NCBI RefSeq assembly: GCF_022711995.1
Contig: NZ_JALAHI010000034.1
Coordinates: forward strand, 1 to 55,555
DNA from: Enterococcus sp.
Lineage (GTDB): Bacteria > Bacillota > Bacilli > Lactobacillales > Enterococcaceae
DNA length: 55,555 bases
Direction of reading: 5' to 3'
The notes under the pieces were generated by a model. It was not told where the DNA came from. It saw only the letters and a list, made by a program, of their open reading frames with translations, and searched no databases. Made by a program: the position numbers and the translations under genes. Shown one piece after another: positions 28,884 through 39,420 of this stretch. Positions within the stretch are counted from its first letter, which is position 1, and the number at the start of each line of letters is the position of its first letter.

Positions 28884-31800
28884 TTGTCAAAAGAAAGAGA
28901 GACCTTTGAGATCTTATTAGAGCAAATCAATGCTGGTCCTAATTTACGCCAACATCCTTTGATACAGACCGCTCAAATCAAGCAAGTCGTGGTACACCGC
29001 CAGTCAAAAGCTTGGACGTTTTACTTGCAATTTGATGCGCTGCTCCCTGTTATGGTGTATCAATCATTTAAACAACATTTGGAACTAGCTTTTAAAGACA
29101 TAGCTGCTGTACGAATGGTTATTGAAGCCAAGGAGAATACCTTTGATCAACAACTGATTCAAGAATATTGGCCATTGGCCCTGGCCAATCAAAATTGTGA
29201 TCGTCCACTAGTGCAGCAAGTCATTAAGAATCAGCTACCTGTAGTGAATGAAAAAAAGGTGATCCTACCAGTGACCAATGAGGCAGTGATCGCCATTTTG
29301 CAGCAGCAATATTTGCCGATCATTGAGGAAAATTACCAAACGTTTGGTTTTCAAAAGTTTCGGATCATTCCTGAAATGGATGTCAAGCAAGCGGAAGAAG
29401 CTTTAAAAGAATTGGAAGCCCGGAAAGAAGAGCAGACGGCTGCTTTCCAATTGCAAGCTGCTGAAAACTTGATTGCTCACGAACAACGGAAAAAAGAAGT
29501 CAAAGCAGTTGAGTTTGATGGACCGATTGCCCTAGGAAGAAACATTCCAGCAGATGAACCTGTAACGCCGATGATCAATATCATTGAAGAAGAACGGCGA
29601 GTGACGATTCAAGGGTACATTTTTGATAAAGAAGTCCGAGAATTACGATCGAAACGGAAGATTTTGATACTGAAAATCACCGATTATACATCCTCTTTTA
29701 GTATCAAAAAATTCTCCAATAATGAAAAAGATGAACAAATTTTTGAGGCGATCTCCAAAGGCAGCTGGGTAAAAGTACGGGGAAGTGTGCAAGAAGATAC
29801 TTTTATGCGGGATCTTGTCATGAATGCGCAAGACTTGATCGAGGTAAAGCACGAGATTCGGAAAGACTATGCGCCTGAAGGGGAAAAGCGAGTGGAACTG
29901 CATCTGCATTCAAACATGAGTACGATGGATGCCACCAACAATATTAGTGACCTTGTGGCACAAGCGGGTAAATGGGGACATAAAGCCATCGCCATTACGG
30001 ATCATGGTGGCGCACAATCTTTCCCAGATGCCCATCATGCCGGTGAAAAAGCAGGAGTTAAGATTTTATATGGGGTGGAAGCCAATATTGTTGATGATGG
30101 TGTTGCAGTAGCCTATAATCCTAAACCTGTTCCTTTGACGGATGCCACTTATATCGTATTTGACGTGGAAACGACCGGTCTATCGGCGGTTTATGATACA
30201 ATCATCGAATTAGCGGCTGTCCGCATGCATAAAGGCAACGTGGAAGGCTCATTTGATGAATTCATTGATCCGGGACACCCTTTGTCGCGCACCACTGTCG
30301 AATTGACCGGGATCACCGATGAAATGGTTCGCGGTTCGAAATCAGAAGAAGAAGTTTTGCGTCTCTTTAGAGAATTTTCCGAAGGTGCGATTCTGGTTGC
30401 CCACAACGCTTCTTTTGATATGGGCTTTTTAAATACGAGTTATCGAAAATATGGGATTCCAGAAGCGGAAAATCCCGTTATTGATACATTAGAACTGGCG
30501 CGTTACTTATATCCTGAGTTCAAACGTTTTGGTCTCGGTGTTTTATCTAAGAAATTCGGCGTCAGTTTAGAGCAGCATCACCGGGCGATCTATGATGCGG
30601 AAGCAACGGGGCATTTGGCTTGGATCTTTGTCAAAGAAGCGATGGAAAAGCATGATATGCTGCTTCATGAAGATTTGAATCGTCACGTGGGGGGAGAGAA
30701 CTCCTTTAAAGCGGCCCGGCCGTTCCATGCAACCATTCTAGCTCAAACACAAACGGGATTAAAAAATCTCTTTAAATTGATCTCCATGTCAAATGTGAAG
30801 TATTTCCATGACAAAGTGCCAAGGATCCCCCGCTCGGAATTGGTGAAATTGCGGGAAGGATTGCTTGTAGGTACTGCCTGTGATAAAGGCGAGGTCTTCG
30901 TCGCAATGATGCAAAAAGGGGTAGAAGCCGCTCGGAAATTAGCAGAATTCTATGATTATATCGAAGTGATGCCTAAAGAAGTCTACGCACATTTGATTGA
31001 GACCGAACTTGTTAAGAATGAGTCGGACTTAGAAGACATTATTCGCAATCTGATTGAGATTGGGAAGGATTTAGGTAAAGTAGTAGTAGCAACAGGCAAT
31101 GTGCATTATTTGAATGAAGAAGATGCGATCTACCGTAAGATTTTGATCAATTCAATGGGGGGAGCCAATCCTCTGAACCGCCATAGTTTACCTGCTGTCC
31201 ACTTTCGGACCACCGATGAAATGCTGACTGCTTTTCAATTTTTGGGGCCGGAAACCGCCAAAGAGATCGTTGTCACCAACTCTAATAAAATTGCGGATAT
31301 GTGTGAGAAAGTCATTCCTGTCAAGGATGATTTGTATACACCAAAAATTCCTGGTTCTGAACAAGAGATCACGGATTTAAGTTACAATCGTGCCAAAGAG
31401 TTATATGGCGATCCTTTACCTGAAATCGTTGAAAAACGTTTGAAAAAAGAATTGGATTCCATCATCGGGAATGGCTTCTCCGTGATCTATCTAATTTCTC
31501 AAAAGCTAGTGCATAAGAGCAATGAAGATGGCTATTTAGTTGGTTCACGGGGATCTGTGGGTTCTAGTTTTGTCGCAACGATGACGGGGATCACGGAAGT
31601 GAATCCATTGGCGCCTCACTATTATTGCCCTAACTGTCAATATTCAGAGTTTTACGAGGATGGTTCTTATGGCTCCGGCTATGATATGCCTGAGAAAAAA
31701 TGTCCGAAATGCGGCACTCGACTGAACAAAGACGGTCATGACATTCCGTTTGAAACCTTCTTAGGATTCCACGGGGACAAAGTACCCGATATCGATTTGA

Positions 31801-33233
31801 ACTTCTCTGGAGAATATCAACCTGAAGCCCATAATTATACGAAAGTCCTTTTTGGTGAAGACTATGTTTATCGGGCGGGAACGATCGGTACAGTAGCGGA
31901 CAAAACCGCATTTGGGTTTGTGAAAGGTTTTGAGCGAGATCATAACCTTCATTATCGAGCAGCAGAAGTGGATCGCTTAGCAAAAGGAGCCACAGGTGTT
32001 AAACGGACCACTGGACAGCATCCGGGGGGGATCATTGTTATCCCCGATTATATGGATGTCTATGATTTCACACCGATCCAATACCCTGCAGATGATATGA
32101 ACTCCGAATGGAAAACGACTCACTTTGATTTCCACTCGATTCATGACAACATTTTGAAACTCGATATTTTGGGACATGATGATCCGACAGTGATTCGGAT
32201 GCTGCAGGATCTCTCAGGAATCGACCCTAAAACAATCCCTACGGATGATCCGGAAGTCATGCGGATTTTTGGCGGCACGGAGGTTTTAGGGGTAACAGAA
32301 GAGCAGATTTATTCTAAAACCGGCACCTTGGGGATTCCTGAGTTTGGGACCCGTTTTGTTCGGGGCATGTTGGAACAGACCCATCCGTCAACTTTTGCAG
32401 AGTTGTTGCAGATTTCAGGTCTTTCCCACGGGACAGACGTTTGGCTAGGAAATGCTGAAGAATTGATTCGCCGGGGAGATGCCAATTTGGCCGAAGTAAT
32501 TGGTTGTCGGGATGACATCATGGTTTATCTAATCCATGCTGGGTTAGATGACGGTATGGCCTTCAAAATCATGGAAACAGTGCGTAAAGGCCAATGGAAC
32601 AAGATTCCAGATGAGTTGCGAGATACGTATCTGCAAGCCATGCGGGAAAATAATGTTCCTGAATGGTATATCGACTCTTGTTCGAAAATCAAGTATATGT
32701 TCCCGAAAGCCCATGCGGCAGCCTATGTATTGATGGCATTGCGGGTGGCCTACTTCAAAGTATACTTCCCAATCTTGTATTACTGTGCTTATTTCTCCGT
32801 TCGCGCGAATGATTTTGATTTGATCGCCATGTCAAAAGGCAAAGAAGCAGTAAAAGAACGAATGCAAGAAATCAATGACAAAGGCATGGATGCTTCTACA
32901 AAAGAAAAAAACTTGCTGACAGTATTGGAATTGGCCAATGAAATGTTGGAAAGAGGCTATGAGTTTGGAATGATCGATTTGTATAAATCAGATGCTGAAA
33001 ACTTTGTGATCGACGGCAATAAACTGATCGCACCCCTTCGAGCAGTGCCAAGTTTGGGTCTTAACGTAGCTAAACAAATTTGTGAAGCCCGGAAAGACGG
33101 CCCGTTCTTGTCCAAAGAAGATTTGGCCAATCGAGGCAAAGTATCGAAAACATTGATCGAATACATGACAGACAATGGTGTCTTAAAAGATTTACCAGAT
33201 GAAAATCAATTGTCGTTGTTTGATATGTTGTAA
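28884..33233 (+). CDS. polC: DNA polymerase III alpha subunit, Gram-positive PolC
   Basis: A 1449-residue replicative polymerase. In order: N-terminal domain, OB fold, PHP domain ([18 protein letters not shown] near residue 338), the DEDDh proofreading exonuclease inserted in it ([12 protein letters not shown] near 420), a zinc module (CPNCQ and CPKCGTR near 914 and 942), and catalytic [10 protein letters not shown] near 969. The frame runs open further upstream, but that part crosses a terminator. The best start is TTG at 28884, eight bases after GGAGG, giving [15 protein letters not shown] and the usual length. A TATACT hexamer at 28851 is a possible promoter. Confidence 0.95.
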   Translation: MSKERETFEILLEQINAGPNLRQHPLIQTAQIKQVVVHRQSKAWTFYLQFDALLPVMVYQSFKQHLELAFKDIAAVRMVIEAKENTFDQQLIQEYWPLALANQNCDRPLVQQVIKNQLPVVNEKKVILPVTNEAVIAILQQQYLPIIEENYQTFGFQKFRIIPEMDVKQAEEALKELEARKEEQTAAFQLQAAENLIAHEQRKKEVKAVEFDGPIALGRNIPADEPVTPMINIIEEERRVTIQGYIFDKEVRELRSKRKILILKITDYTSSFSIKKFSNNEKDEQIFEAISKGSWVKVRGSVQEDTFMRDLVMNAQDLIEVKHEIRKDYAPEGEKRVELHLHSNMSTMDATNNISDLVAQAGKWGHKAIAITDHGGAQSFPDAHHAGEKAGVKILYGVEANIVDDGVAVAYNPKPVPLTDATYIVFDVETTGLSAVYDTIIELAAVRMHKGNVEGSFDEFIDPGHPLSRTTVELTGITDEMVRGSKSEEEVLRLFREFSEGAILVAHNASFDMGFLNTSYRKYGIPEAENPVIDTLELARYLYPEFKRFGLGVLSKKFGVSLEQHHRAIYDAEATGHLAWIFVKEAMEKHDMLLHEDLNRHVGGENSFKAARPFHATILAQTQTGLKNLFKLISMSNVKYFHDKVPRIPRSELVKLREGLLVGTACDKGEVFVAMMQKGVEAARKLAEFYDYIEVMPKEVYAHLIETELVKNESDLEDIIRNLIEIGKDLGKVVVATGNVHYLNEEDAIYRKILINSMGGANPLNRHSLPAVHFRTTDEMLTAFQFLGPETAKEIVVTNSNKIADMCEKVIPVKDDLYTPKIPGSEQEITDLSYNRAKELYGDPLPEIVEKRLKKELDSIIGNGFSVIYLISQKLVHKSNEDGYLVGSRGSVGSSFVATMTGITEVNPLAPHYYCPNCQYSEFYEDGSYGSGYDMPEKKCPKCGTRLNKDGHDIPFETFLGFHGDKVPDIDLNFSGEYQPEAHNYTKVLFGEDYVYRAGTIGTVADKTAFGFVKGFERDHNLHYRAAEVDRLAKGATGVKRTTGQHPGGIIVIPDYMDVYDFTPIQYPADDMNSEWKTTHFDFHSIHDNILKLDILGHDDPTVIRMLQDLSGIDPKTIPTDDPEVMRIFGGTEVLGVTEEQIYSKTGTLGIPEFGTRFVRGMLEQTHPSTFAELLQISGLSHGTDVWLGNAEELIRRGDANLAEVIGCRDDIMVYLIHAGLDDGMAFKIMETVRKGQWNKIPDELRDTYLQAMRENNVPEWYIDSCSKIKYMFPKAHAAAYVLMALRVAYFKVYFPILYYCAYFSVRANDFDLIAMSKGKEAVKERMQEINDKGMDASTKEKNLLTVLELANEMLERGYEFGMIDLYKSDAENFVIDGNKLIAPLRAVPSLGLNVAKQICEARKDGPFLSKEDLANRGKVSKTLIEYMTDNGVLKDLPDENQLSLFDML

Positions 33234-33258
33234 GCAAGTAATTTCTCATTAGCTATAC

Positions 33259-33317
33259 AAAAAAACGATTCGAGACGCTATCTTTCTTAGAAGTGATAGA
33301 ACCTCGAATCGTTTTTT
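33259..33317. terminator. bidirectional terminator after polC
   Basis: AAAACGATTCGAG pairs with CTCGAATCGTTTT, with A- and T-runs on either side, plus an inner CTATC/GATAG pairing. Confidence 0.88.
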
Positions 33318-33341
33318 ATACATAGACATTTTCCCAACATA

Positions 33342-34283
33342 TCATAATAAAATGGCTAATAATACCGGAATGTAAATCATGTAAATCAAAACAGAATAGC
33401 CTAATGAAGAAGCAGCAAACTCTTCATCTCCTTGGTAATTTCTAACTAGGATCGGCACAGAATTTTGAACAGGCATCGATGCTTGAATGATAAAGACTTG
33501 CAGCATCAATGAAGGAACTTGAATCCATTGACCAATCAGCCAAACAATCAATGGCGATAGCAGATAACGACCTACGAGGACACCGGCAAGATCCTTGGTC
33601 ATACGTAAATTCTTGATGCCGCTGTAATAAACGATGATCCCAATGATGAACATGGAAAGAGGCGTAGTCAACTCAGCGAGATAACCGCCTAAACCCGCAA
33701 TAAATTTCGGTAGTGGAAAATCCAGCATCATCCAGATCAAACCTACAATAAAACCAATCAATGCCGGCGAGAAGATTTTTTTCAGCACAACCAAAGGATG
33801 AAAAGAAACTTTTGCTTCGCCAAAACTAGGACTGTCTCGAGCAATCTCATAGATCCCAACCGTCCAAAACAAACTCGTGTTAACAATGTAATAAAGTAAG
33901 ACATAAGGCACAGCCTTTTCACCGAAAATAGCTAAATTGATCGGTAAACCAATAAAAATCGTATTGGAGAAAGTAAACATGGTTGAGAAAGCGCCGTGAT
34001 GACGGTCATTGACATGAAAGAGTCGTTGCCAAAGTTTACTGATGCCATATGTAATGGCGATGGATAATAGCGGAATGATCATTCCCGAAAATAAGGACAA
34101 AAATTCATCGCGGGTAAAATTTTTGATGATATTCAAAAACATACTCGCTGGCAGGGAAAGATTTAAAACAAGTTTTGAAAAGGTATCCGCTGTGCGGTTT
34201 GAGAACCATTGTTTAAAAGATAACCAGTAGCCGATAAACATCAAACTAAAAATCACGAAAATATTGCTATATGCTTGAAACAT
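33342..34283 (-). CDS. AEC family transporter (auxin efflux carrier superfamily)
   Basis: A 313-residue membrane protein with about ten hydrophobic segments arranged as two halves, typical of AEC transporters, which export or import organic acids. Family features include FSNTIFIGLPINLAIFG in the first half and the C-terminal QASMPVQNSVPILVRNYQG. The start follows AGGTGAG. It stands alone between terminators. Substrate cannot be told; malate- or citrate-type anions are common in the family. Confidence 0.85.
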   Translation of the reverse strand: MFQAYSNIFVIFSLMFIGYWLSFKQWFSNRTADTFSKLVLNLSLPASMFLNIIKNFTRDEFLSLFSGMIIPLLSIAITYGISKLWQRLFHVNDRHHGAFSTMFTFSNTIFIGLPINLAIFGEKAVPYVLLYYIVNTSLFWTVGIYEIARDSPSFGEAKVSFHPLVVLKKIFSPALIGFIVGLIWMMLDFPLPKFIAGLGGYLAELTTPLSMFIIGIIVYYSGIKNLRMTKDLAGVLVGRYLLSPLIVWLIGQWIQVPSLMLQVFIIQASMPVQNSVPILVRNYQGDEEFAASSLGYSVLIYMIYIPVLLAILL

Positions 34284-34363
34284 GAACTCACCTCTCTTTC
34301 ACTATAGCGAATCTTTTTTCTATGCGCAATCCAATCAGAGAAGAATACGCGAAAAAAACAATC

Positions 34364-34402
34364 AAAAAAAACTATGACCAAAAACCTTCGGTCATAGTTT
34401 TA
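34364..34402. terminator. terminator after the yidC-type gene
   Basis: AAACTATGACC pairs with GGTCATAGTTT. Flanking A- and T-runs allow use from both sides; on the minus strand it ends the insertase gene. Confidence 0.85.
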
Positions 34403-34405
34403 AAC

Positions 34406-35332
34406 TTATTTGCGTTGTTGCTTGCCGGCATTACGGCCTTTACTACTTTTAGCATTCAAGTTTTTTGGTGCTTTTGGCTGTGGCTCAGCTGGGGTGACAT
34501 CTTTACGAGGTGTCACGACTGTTTTCGGTGGATTAGCTTTCATCTCCGCTTCGACTTGGGCACGAATCTTAGGCTTCATGATCACATTTGTAATAAATGT
34601 TTGCAGACAGCTGAAGACCCCACCAACTACCCAGTATAATGTTACACCGGCAGGGGCACTTAATGACATGAAGACGATCATTAATGGCGAAACGATCAGC
34701 ATCGTTTTCATGGTTTTCTTTTGTTCTTCCGGAATACCGATGGTTGAGATATACCCTTGTACCAAATACGAAATACCAGCGATCGCTACAAATAGGAAAC
34801 TAGGTTGTCCTAGTGAAATCCCAAAGAATTCCGAATTTTGAATTCCTTGTGTGTAGCGAGCGGTAAAATACAAAGCTGAAAATATCGGCATTTGAATCAG
34901 CAACGGCAAACAACCAATTCCGCCAAACATGCTGACATTATTTTCAGAATAAATCTTTTGCATCTCTGCTTGGGCCTGCATTTGTTCTTCACGGGTGGTT
35001 GCTTTTTTCAAATTTGCTTGGGCAATATCAACCTGTGGTTTCAAGAACTGCATTTTTTCACTTTGGATCATGGTTTTCCTCGATTGATGGATCCCGAGGG
35101 GTAAGATAATGAGGCGAACAACGATTGTCACAGCGATAATTGCCCAACCATAAGACCAATCGAAGTTTTCTACCAGCATGGTGATCAAATTACCTAATGG
35201 TTTCACTAAGAAACGATAGATCATGCCGTTTTCATTGGGTGTACCATCAGAGTTTGTGCTGACACATCCAGATAAAGTCAGTAAAAGTCCTAACAATCCA
35301 GACGAGAGCAGCCATTTATTCATTTTTGACAT
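34406..35332 (-). CDS. yidC: membrane protein insertase YidC/OxaA, lipoprotein form
   Basis: A 308-residue insertase that helps membrane proteins fold with or without Sec. The N-terminus is a lipoprotein signal with lipobox LSGC. Then come the YidC core segments WSYGWAIIAVTIVVRLIILP, CLPLLIQMPIFSALYF and ALYWVVGG-like C-terminal spans, and a basic, Lys/Pro-rich tail ending GRNAGKQQRK, which can bind ribosomes. ATG at 35332 follows GAGGAAG; an in-frame start 33 bases upstream does not. Firmicutes often have two paralogues; this one lies beside acyP and a TrmH-family gene, as is common. Confidence 0.93.
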   Translation of the reverse strand: MSKMNKWLLSSGLLGLLLTLSGCVSTNSDGTPNENGMIYRFLVKPLGNLITMLVENFDWSYGWAIIAVTIVVRLIILPLGIHQSRKTMIQSEKMQFLKPQVDIAQANLKKATTREEQMQAQAEMQKIYSENNVSMFGGIGCLPLLIQMPIFSALYFTARYTQGIQNSEFFGISLGQPSFLFVAIAGISYLVQGYISTIGIPEEQKKTMKTMLIVSPLMIVFMSLSAPAGVTLYWVVGGVFSCLQTFITNVIMKPKIRAQVEAEMKANPPKTVVTPRKDVTPAEPQPKAPKNLNAKSSKGRNAGKQQRK

Positions 35333-35370
35333 TCTTTTCTTCCTCTTCACTATAAATTTAGACAAAAATA

Positions 35371-35399
35371 ACTATACTAAAAAAGACTGACTATTTCAA
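35371..35399 (-). promoter_or_regulatory. promoter of the yidC-type gene
   Basis: On the minus strand TTGAAA and TATAGT are separated by 17 bases. Confidence 0.75.
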
Positions 35400-35444
35400 T
35401 GTACAAAAGAAAATTCATTGAAAAATCAATCTTTCGTCGTAGAT

Positions 35445-35726
35445 TTAGTACCCATATTCAACTACAAAGCTGGTTCTTTCTTTGATAGATGGATCTTCTT
35501 GGATTTTTGTTCGGGTTACTCTACCTGCAGGAGACGGGGAGTCCTTGATTGCTTCGATAAATTCGTCCACTTGATCTACTTCACCAATCGCTTCGATCAT
35601 CACTGAACCATCTGATTCATTCTTGACCGAACCTTTGATACCCATGCGATCAGCTAACATTTTGGTCGTGTAGCGGAATCCTACGCCTTGGACCCGACCT
35701 TCAACTTGGATACGTATTTTTTTCAT
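35445..35726 (-). CDS. acyP: acylphosphatase
   Basis: A 93-residue enzyme hydrolysing acyl phosphates. The catalytic motif VEGRVQGVGFRY contains Arg18, and Asn36 lies in GSVKNESDGSV; both active-site residues are intact. ATG at 35726 follows CGAGGTGG; the open frame upstream has no ribosome site. It diverges from the methyltransferase gene. Confidence 0.93.
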   Translation of the reverse strand: MKKIRIQVEGRVQGVGFRYTTKMLADRMGIKGSVKNESDGSVMIEAIGEVDQVDEFIEAIKDSPSPAGRVTRTKIQEDPSIKERTSFVVEYGY

Positions 35727-35835
35727 CAACTGCCACCTCGTTTCAATCATTCCTTATGCTATATGATAGCGGTTTTCCAGCAAAAGAACAAGTTTCATCT
35801 TTCGACTCATGCTATAATAAAGCGAGGTGAACGGG

Positions 35836-36594
35836 ATGAAGGAAATTCTTTCAAAAAAAAATACATTGATCAAAGAGGTCAAAAAACTCACGCAAAAAAA
35901 GTATCGTAATCAAACCAACACGTATATAATAGATGGCTGGCATTTGGTGCAAGAAGCGATTGCTGCATCCGCCCCGATCCACTATTTATTTGTTACTGAC
36001 AAAGGAATCCAAGAAAGTGGCCAACAGTTGAAGGATTATCAAGACAAAGTATTTCGTATCTCCGATGAGGTAGCTGCTTTTCTCTCAGATTTACCAACCC
36101 CACAAGGGATCTTTGCAGTGATTGAAAAAGAACCGGTTGACGAAGTGCTTCAGGGAAATTGGCTGATTCTCGATAATGTCCAAGATCCAGGCAACGTTGG
36201 CACGATGATTCGGACAGCTGATGCGGCTGGCTTTTCTGGGGTGTTTTTAGGAACTGGTACAGCTGACAGCTATAGTACAAAGGTTTTGCGCAGCATGCAA
36301 GGGAGCAACTTTCATTTGCCGATCCTAGAAGGAGAAGTGCCTGCTTTCATCCAAAAATTAAAAGCACAAGGAACTATGATTTACGGGACGGAACTGAACA
36401 AAGAGGCCGTTTCCTATACGGATTTGCCTAAAACTGGCACAGCAGCCTTTATCTTAGGAAATGAAGGACAAGGGGTACATCCAGAAATTCTTAAACTGAC
36501 AGATCAGAATGTCTATATTCCTATCTATGGGCAAGCAGAATCGCTGAATGTCGCTATTGCTGCCGCTATTTTAATGTACGATTTTGTTCGCTAG
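35836..36594 (+). CDS. TrmH (SpoU) family RNA 2'-O-methyltransferase
   Basis: A 252-residue SPOUT enzyme. An N-terminal substrate-binding domain precedes the knotted catalytic domain with three motifs: LDNVQDPGNVGTMIRTADA, FILGNEGQGV, and IPIYGQAESLNVAIAAAIL. It most likely methylates a ribose in 23S rRNA or tRNA with S-adenosylmethionine. The site is not given by sequence. ATG at 35836 follows GAGGTGA. Confidence 0.9.
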   Translation: MKEILSKKNTLIKEVKKLTQKKYRNQTNTYIIDGWHLVQEAIAASAPIHYLFVTDKGIQESGQQLKDYQDKVFRISDEVAAFLSDLPTPQGIFAVIEKEPVDEVLQGNWLILDNVQDPGNVGTMIRTADAAGFSGVFLGTGTADSYSTKVLRSMQGSNFHLPILEGEVPAFIQKLKAQGTMIYGTELNKEAVSYTDLPKTGTAAFILGNEGQGVHPEILKLTDQNVYIPIYGQAESLNVAIAAAILMYDFVR

Positions 36595-36716
36595 ACTTTT
36601 TAAGGAACTGTTAAACTCAAAGGGATGCATTGGATTCTCCTAGAATTCTATCTAAGCTGATGCTATACTACTATTTGTAAGAATAAGCAGTATCAAAAAG
36701 GTGGCAGGCAAAATCT

Positions 36717-37229
36717 ATGACAGAAAAATGGCAAGAAGATAGCGAGTATATGTCTTATGTAGCAGATTTGTTAGAGACAGAAGCTGTAAAAAAATTAGCC
36801 AATTTTGTACAACATATGAATTCCACACGTTTAGAACATTCCATCAGCGTTTCTTATTACAGTTATAAGTTGGCAAAGAAATGGGGCGGAGACGCTCGTG
36901 CAACCGCTCGGGCTGGATTACTGCATGACCTTTTCTATTATGATTGGCGTACAACCAAATTCGATGAGGGAACTCATGCTTATATGCATCCCCGAATTGC
37001 CGTAAAAAACGCAGAGAAAATCACTGAATTAAATGATTTGGAACGAGACATTATTTTGAAACATATGTGGGGCGCAACGATTGCACCACCCCGCTATAAA
37101 GAAAGCTATATCGTAACTATGGTGGATAAATATTGTGCGGTGAAAGAAGCATCAGAGCCAATGACGCAAGCCATGAAAGCGAAATGGCAACAACGGTTTT
37201 GGCATAAACAACGACCAACACATCTCTGA
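36717..37229 (+). CDS. HD domain protein, putative phosphohydrolase
   Basis: A 170-residue cytoplasmic protein with an HD metal-binding site: His41 in RLEHSISVSYYSYKLA and His70-Asp71 in RAGLLHDLFYYDW, followed by HMWGA with a further His. This family of short HD proteins is widespread in Firmicutes with no settled substrate. It is preceded by AAAGGTGG and followed by a strong terminator; a single-gene unit. Confidence 0.85.
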   Translation: MTEKWQEDSEYMSYVADLLETEAVKKLANFVQHMNSTRLEHSISVSYYSYKLAKKWGGDARATARAGLLHDLFYYDWRTTKFDEGTHAYMHPRIAVKNAEKITELNDLERDIILKHMWGATIAPPRYKESYIVTMVDKYCAVKEASEPMTQAMKAKWQQRFWHKQRPTHL

Positions 37230-37240
37230 TCAAACAGGCA

Positions 37241-37285
37241 AGCGCCCGGATTCGGAAGGAACTTCTGAATCTGGGCGCTTTTTTT
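37241..37285 (+). terminator. terminator after the HD gene
   Basis: AGCGCCCGGATTCGGAAG pairs with CTTCTGAATCTGGGCGCT, followed by a T-run. Confidence 0.92.
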
Positions 37286-37364
37286 GCTTTTCTGGCAATT
37301 GATCACTGGGAAAAATCGATCTTCTATCTGTAATGCGTTTAGGGCGCTGTTTCAAAGAGAAGAA

Positions 37365-37400
37365 AGAAAAAATCAGCTAGGACTACTCCTAACTGATTTT
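37365..37400 (-). terminator. terminator after the YdcF-type gene
   Basis: AATCAGCTAGGA pairs with TCCTAACTGATT; on the minus strand a T-run follows. Between it and the gene lies about 100 nt with further self-complementary stretches (GGGACA/TGTCCC; CAGGA/TCCTG). Confidence 0.82.
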
Positions 37401-37504
37401 GAGTGATGAATTCGCCGCCGATGCTAGCAGCTAAAAAGCTTATTTAGCTGGGACAGGAGTTTCCTGTGACTCATGAGCGAATGTCCCTAGAAGGGGCATT
37501 TGCG

Positions 37505-38707
37505 CTAGTTGCCAAAGAAAAACTCAAGCACAGTCATTAAAATGAAGAGCAATGCGATCCCGCTAATGGCTAGCATATGTCTTTTTTTGTGCATGAACAA
37601 AATGGCGATGTACTCCCGCAAAAAAGCATTTGGCAAGTAGTAAAAGGCAGTGCGGGAACCGATGCCGTCTGCTTTGACGTGTGCTTGATCAGCGTACATT
37701 CCTGCCCGAAAAATATGATAGTTATTTGACGCAAAGATTGCATGATAGCCTTCAGGACGTAACGAATCCATGATTTCTTTTGAAAATTTCATGTTTTCGT
37801 AAGTCGTTGTCGAATTGGCTTCGACTAAAATCTCACTTTCAGGGATCCCTTGACTAACGGCGTATTCTTTCATTGCGACTGCTTCAGGAATTTTTTCATC
37901 GCTTCCTTGACCGCCAGACATCAAAAGACGTGGGGCTGTTTTCTTTGCGCGAAATTGCAGATGATAAAATTCGATGGCTTTATCGATTCGCTGTGCTAAC
38001 AGCGGAGAAACTTTTTCTCCATTGAGCAGGCCTGCGCCTAAAACAATAATAAAGTCTTGATCATAACGAGGGTGGTTAAACTGGTAAATGATTGAGATCG
38101 ATAAAAAGTTGAGAAAAACCACAAAAAAATAAAGTAATGAAACGGGAAAAATCGTAAATAAGACACTGACCCAGTTAGGTAGGTTATGCAGAAAAGAATC
38201 TGAGAACAATAAAATCGTCAGCACAATAGCGAGGACCAAAGTCAATAGATTGGCCAATGAATGGGATTCTCGCCGTAACACAACGATTGAATTCCAATAG
38301 AGAAAAATAACCAATCCGTATAGCCCAAAAAGAAAAACCAGCAAAAAGCCAACCAGTGCGACTGCTAAAATCCCACCGACTAAAATATCCTCTGTTCGAT
38401 AAAGATTGACCAGCAAATAAATCCCAAAACTTAAAATGAAGAGGTTAAAAAGCAAGCCATTTACCAAGCGATGCTTGTTCTTAAAATAGGAATACAAAAA
38501 TATTCCCGCCAAGCTGAGAGGACCAGCAATAAAGAAACTCCCCGTTAGTAATTCTGTAATCGCTAAGTAAATCAGTAGTGCAGTGATGGTCCAACAACAT
38601 TCAAAGAAAAAGACATCCGGATCATCTTTTCTCTTTCGATACCAAAAAACAAAAATTGCTCCTAAGAGATAAGCAATACTAAAAAGCCCAATTCGCGTAA
38701 AATCCAT
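37505..38707 (-). CDS. YdcF/SanA-like (DUF218) membrane protein
   Basis: A 400-residue protein. The first about 220 residues hold seven or more membrane spans. A DUF218 domain follows: DFIIVLGAGLLNGEKVSPLL, RLLMSGGQGSDEKIPEAVAM, EANSTTTYENMKFSKEIM and the C-terminal FASNNYHIFRAG. One more hydrophobic segment closes the protein. DUF218 proteins have been linked to envelope functions, but no activity is established for this membrane-extended form. ATG at 38707 lies eight bases after AAGGAG; a GTG nine bases upstream overlaps the ribosome site. Confidence 0.87.
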   Translation of the reverse strand: MDFTRIGLFSIAYLLGAIFVFWYRKRKDDPDVFFFECCWTITALLIYLAITELLTGSFFIAGPLSLAGIFLYSYFKNKHRLVNGLLFNLFILSFGIYLLVNLYRTEDILVGGILAVALVGFLLVFLFGLYGLVIFLYWNSIVVLRRESHSLANLLTLVLAIVLTILLFSDSFLHNLPNWVSVLFTIFPVSLLYFFVVFLNFLSISIIYQFNHPRYDQDFIIVLGAGLLNGEKVSPLLAQRIDKAIEFYHLQFRAKKTAPRLLMSGGQGSDEKIPEAVAMKEYAVSQGIPESEILVEANSTTTYENMKFSKEIMDSLRPEGYHAIFASNNYHIFRAGMYADQAHVKADGIGSRTAFYYLPNAFLREYIAILFMHKKRHMLAISGIALLFILMTVLEFFFGN

Positions 38708-38837
38708 TCTTTTCACTCCTTTAAATCTAAGAACAGTATACCTAATTTTGGAAGAAAAAGCTTGCGGATGTGGTCAAAGTTGCTGAATTTTCTTGTATTC
38801 GCTACAATGGATAGAGAAGAAAGAAGGAGGCGCAAAC

Positions 38838-39356
38838 ATGGAATTAGGTGAAGTGGTTCGAGTAACACTGCCGGCATTTTTTGTGGTCGGAAAAGAAGGA
38901 AAAGGTCTTGCAGAAGAAGGGCCATCATGGGTACCAGCACTGTGGGATCTCGCAACCAAAGACTTTCAAGAAATCGAATTTCTACTTGACGATCAAGAAG
39001 CAGAGAATTTGCACTACTGGGGTTTGATGAGTGATGGCGATAACTGGCTAGAACCATGGCAAGAAACCGGCCGATACTTGGCGGGTGTCCAAGTCACTAC
39101 GGATGATTTTCCGCCAGTGGGTTGGGTCCGTTGGCAAATGCCAGAGATGGAATATCTGGCTGTTAAGACAAATGCGGCTAACTTGAATATGATGACCGAA
39201 AAGATGCTGACAGATGTTCTTCCGGAAAACAATGTGCAACTGGCAGCAGCTATTCAAGAACACTATCTGCCTAGTTTTCAAGAAGGAGAAGTAGAGTTGT
39301 ATTTTCCGATTGAACCGATTGCTCCTGTTGTGACGAAAGAAGAATTGCTTTCATAA
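38838..39356 (+). CDS. GyrI-like/effector-binding domain protein, probable
   Basis: A 172-residue soluble protein without membrane spans or signal peptide. RYLAGVQVTTDDFPPVGWV followed by the strand MEYLAVKTNAANLN resembles the GyrI-like (AraC effector-binding) fold that occurs alone or fused to regulators. No DNA-binding domain is visible. ATG at 38838 follows AAGGAGGCG. If correct, a ligand-binding or drug-sequestering role is possible, but the assignment rests on pattern and is moderate. Convergent with dacA through a shared terminator. Confidence 0.6.
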   Translation: MELGEVVRVTLPAFFVVGKEGKGLAEEGPSWVPALWDLATKDFQEIEFLLDDQEAENLHYWGLMSDGDNWLEPWQETGRYLAGVQVTTDDFPPVGWVRWQMPEMEYLAVKTNAANLNMMTEKMLTDVLPENNVQLAAAIQEHYLPSFQEGEVELYFPIEPIAPVVTKEELLS

Positions 39357-39420
39357 TAAAAAACTTCCAGTTTTTGGGAATCACCGGAGTTGTCGGTAAT
39401 CCCAAAACTGGAAGTTTTTT
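39357..39420. terminator. bidirectional terminator between GyrI-like gene and dacA
   Basis: AAAAACTTCCAGTTTTTGGGA pairs almost perfectly with TCCCAAAACTGGAAGTTTTTT; usable by both convergent genes. Confidence 0.92.
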
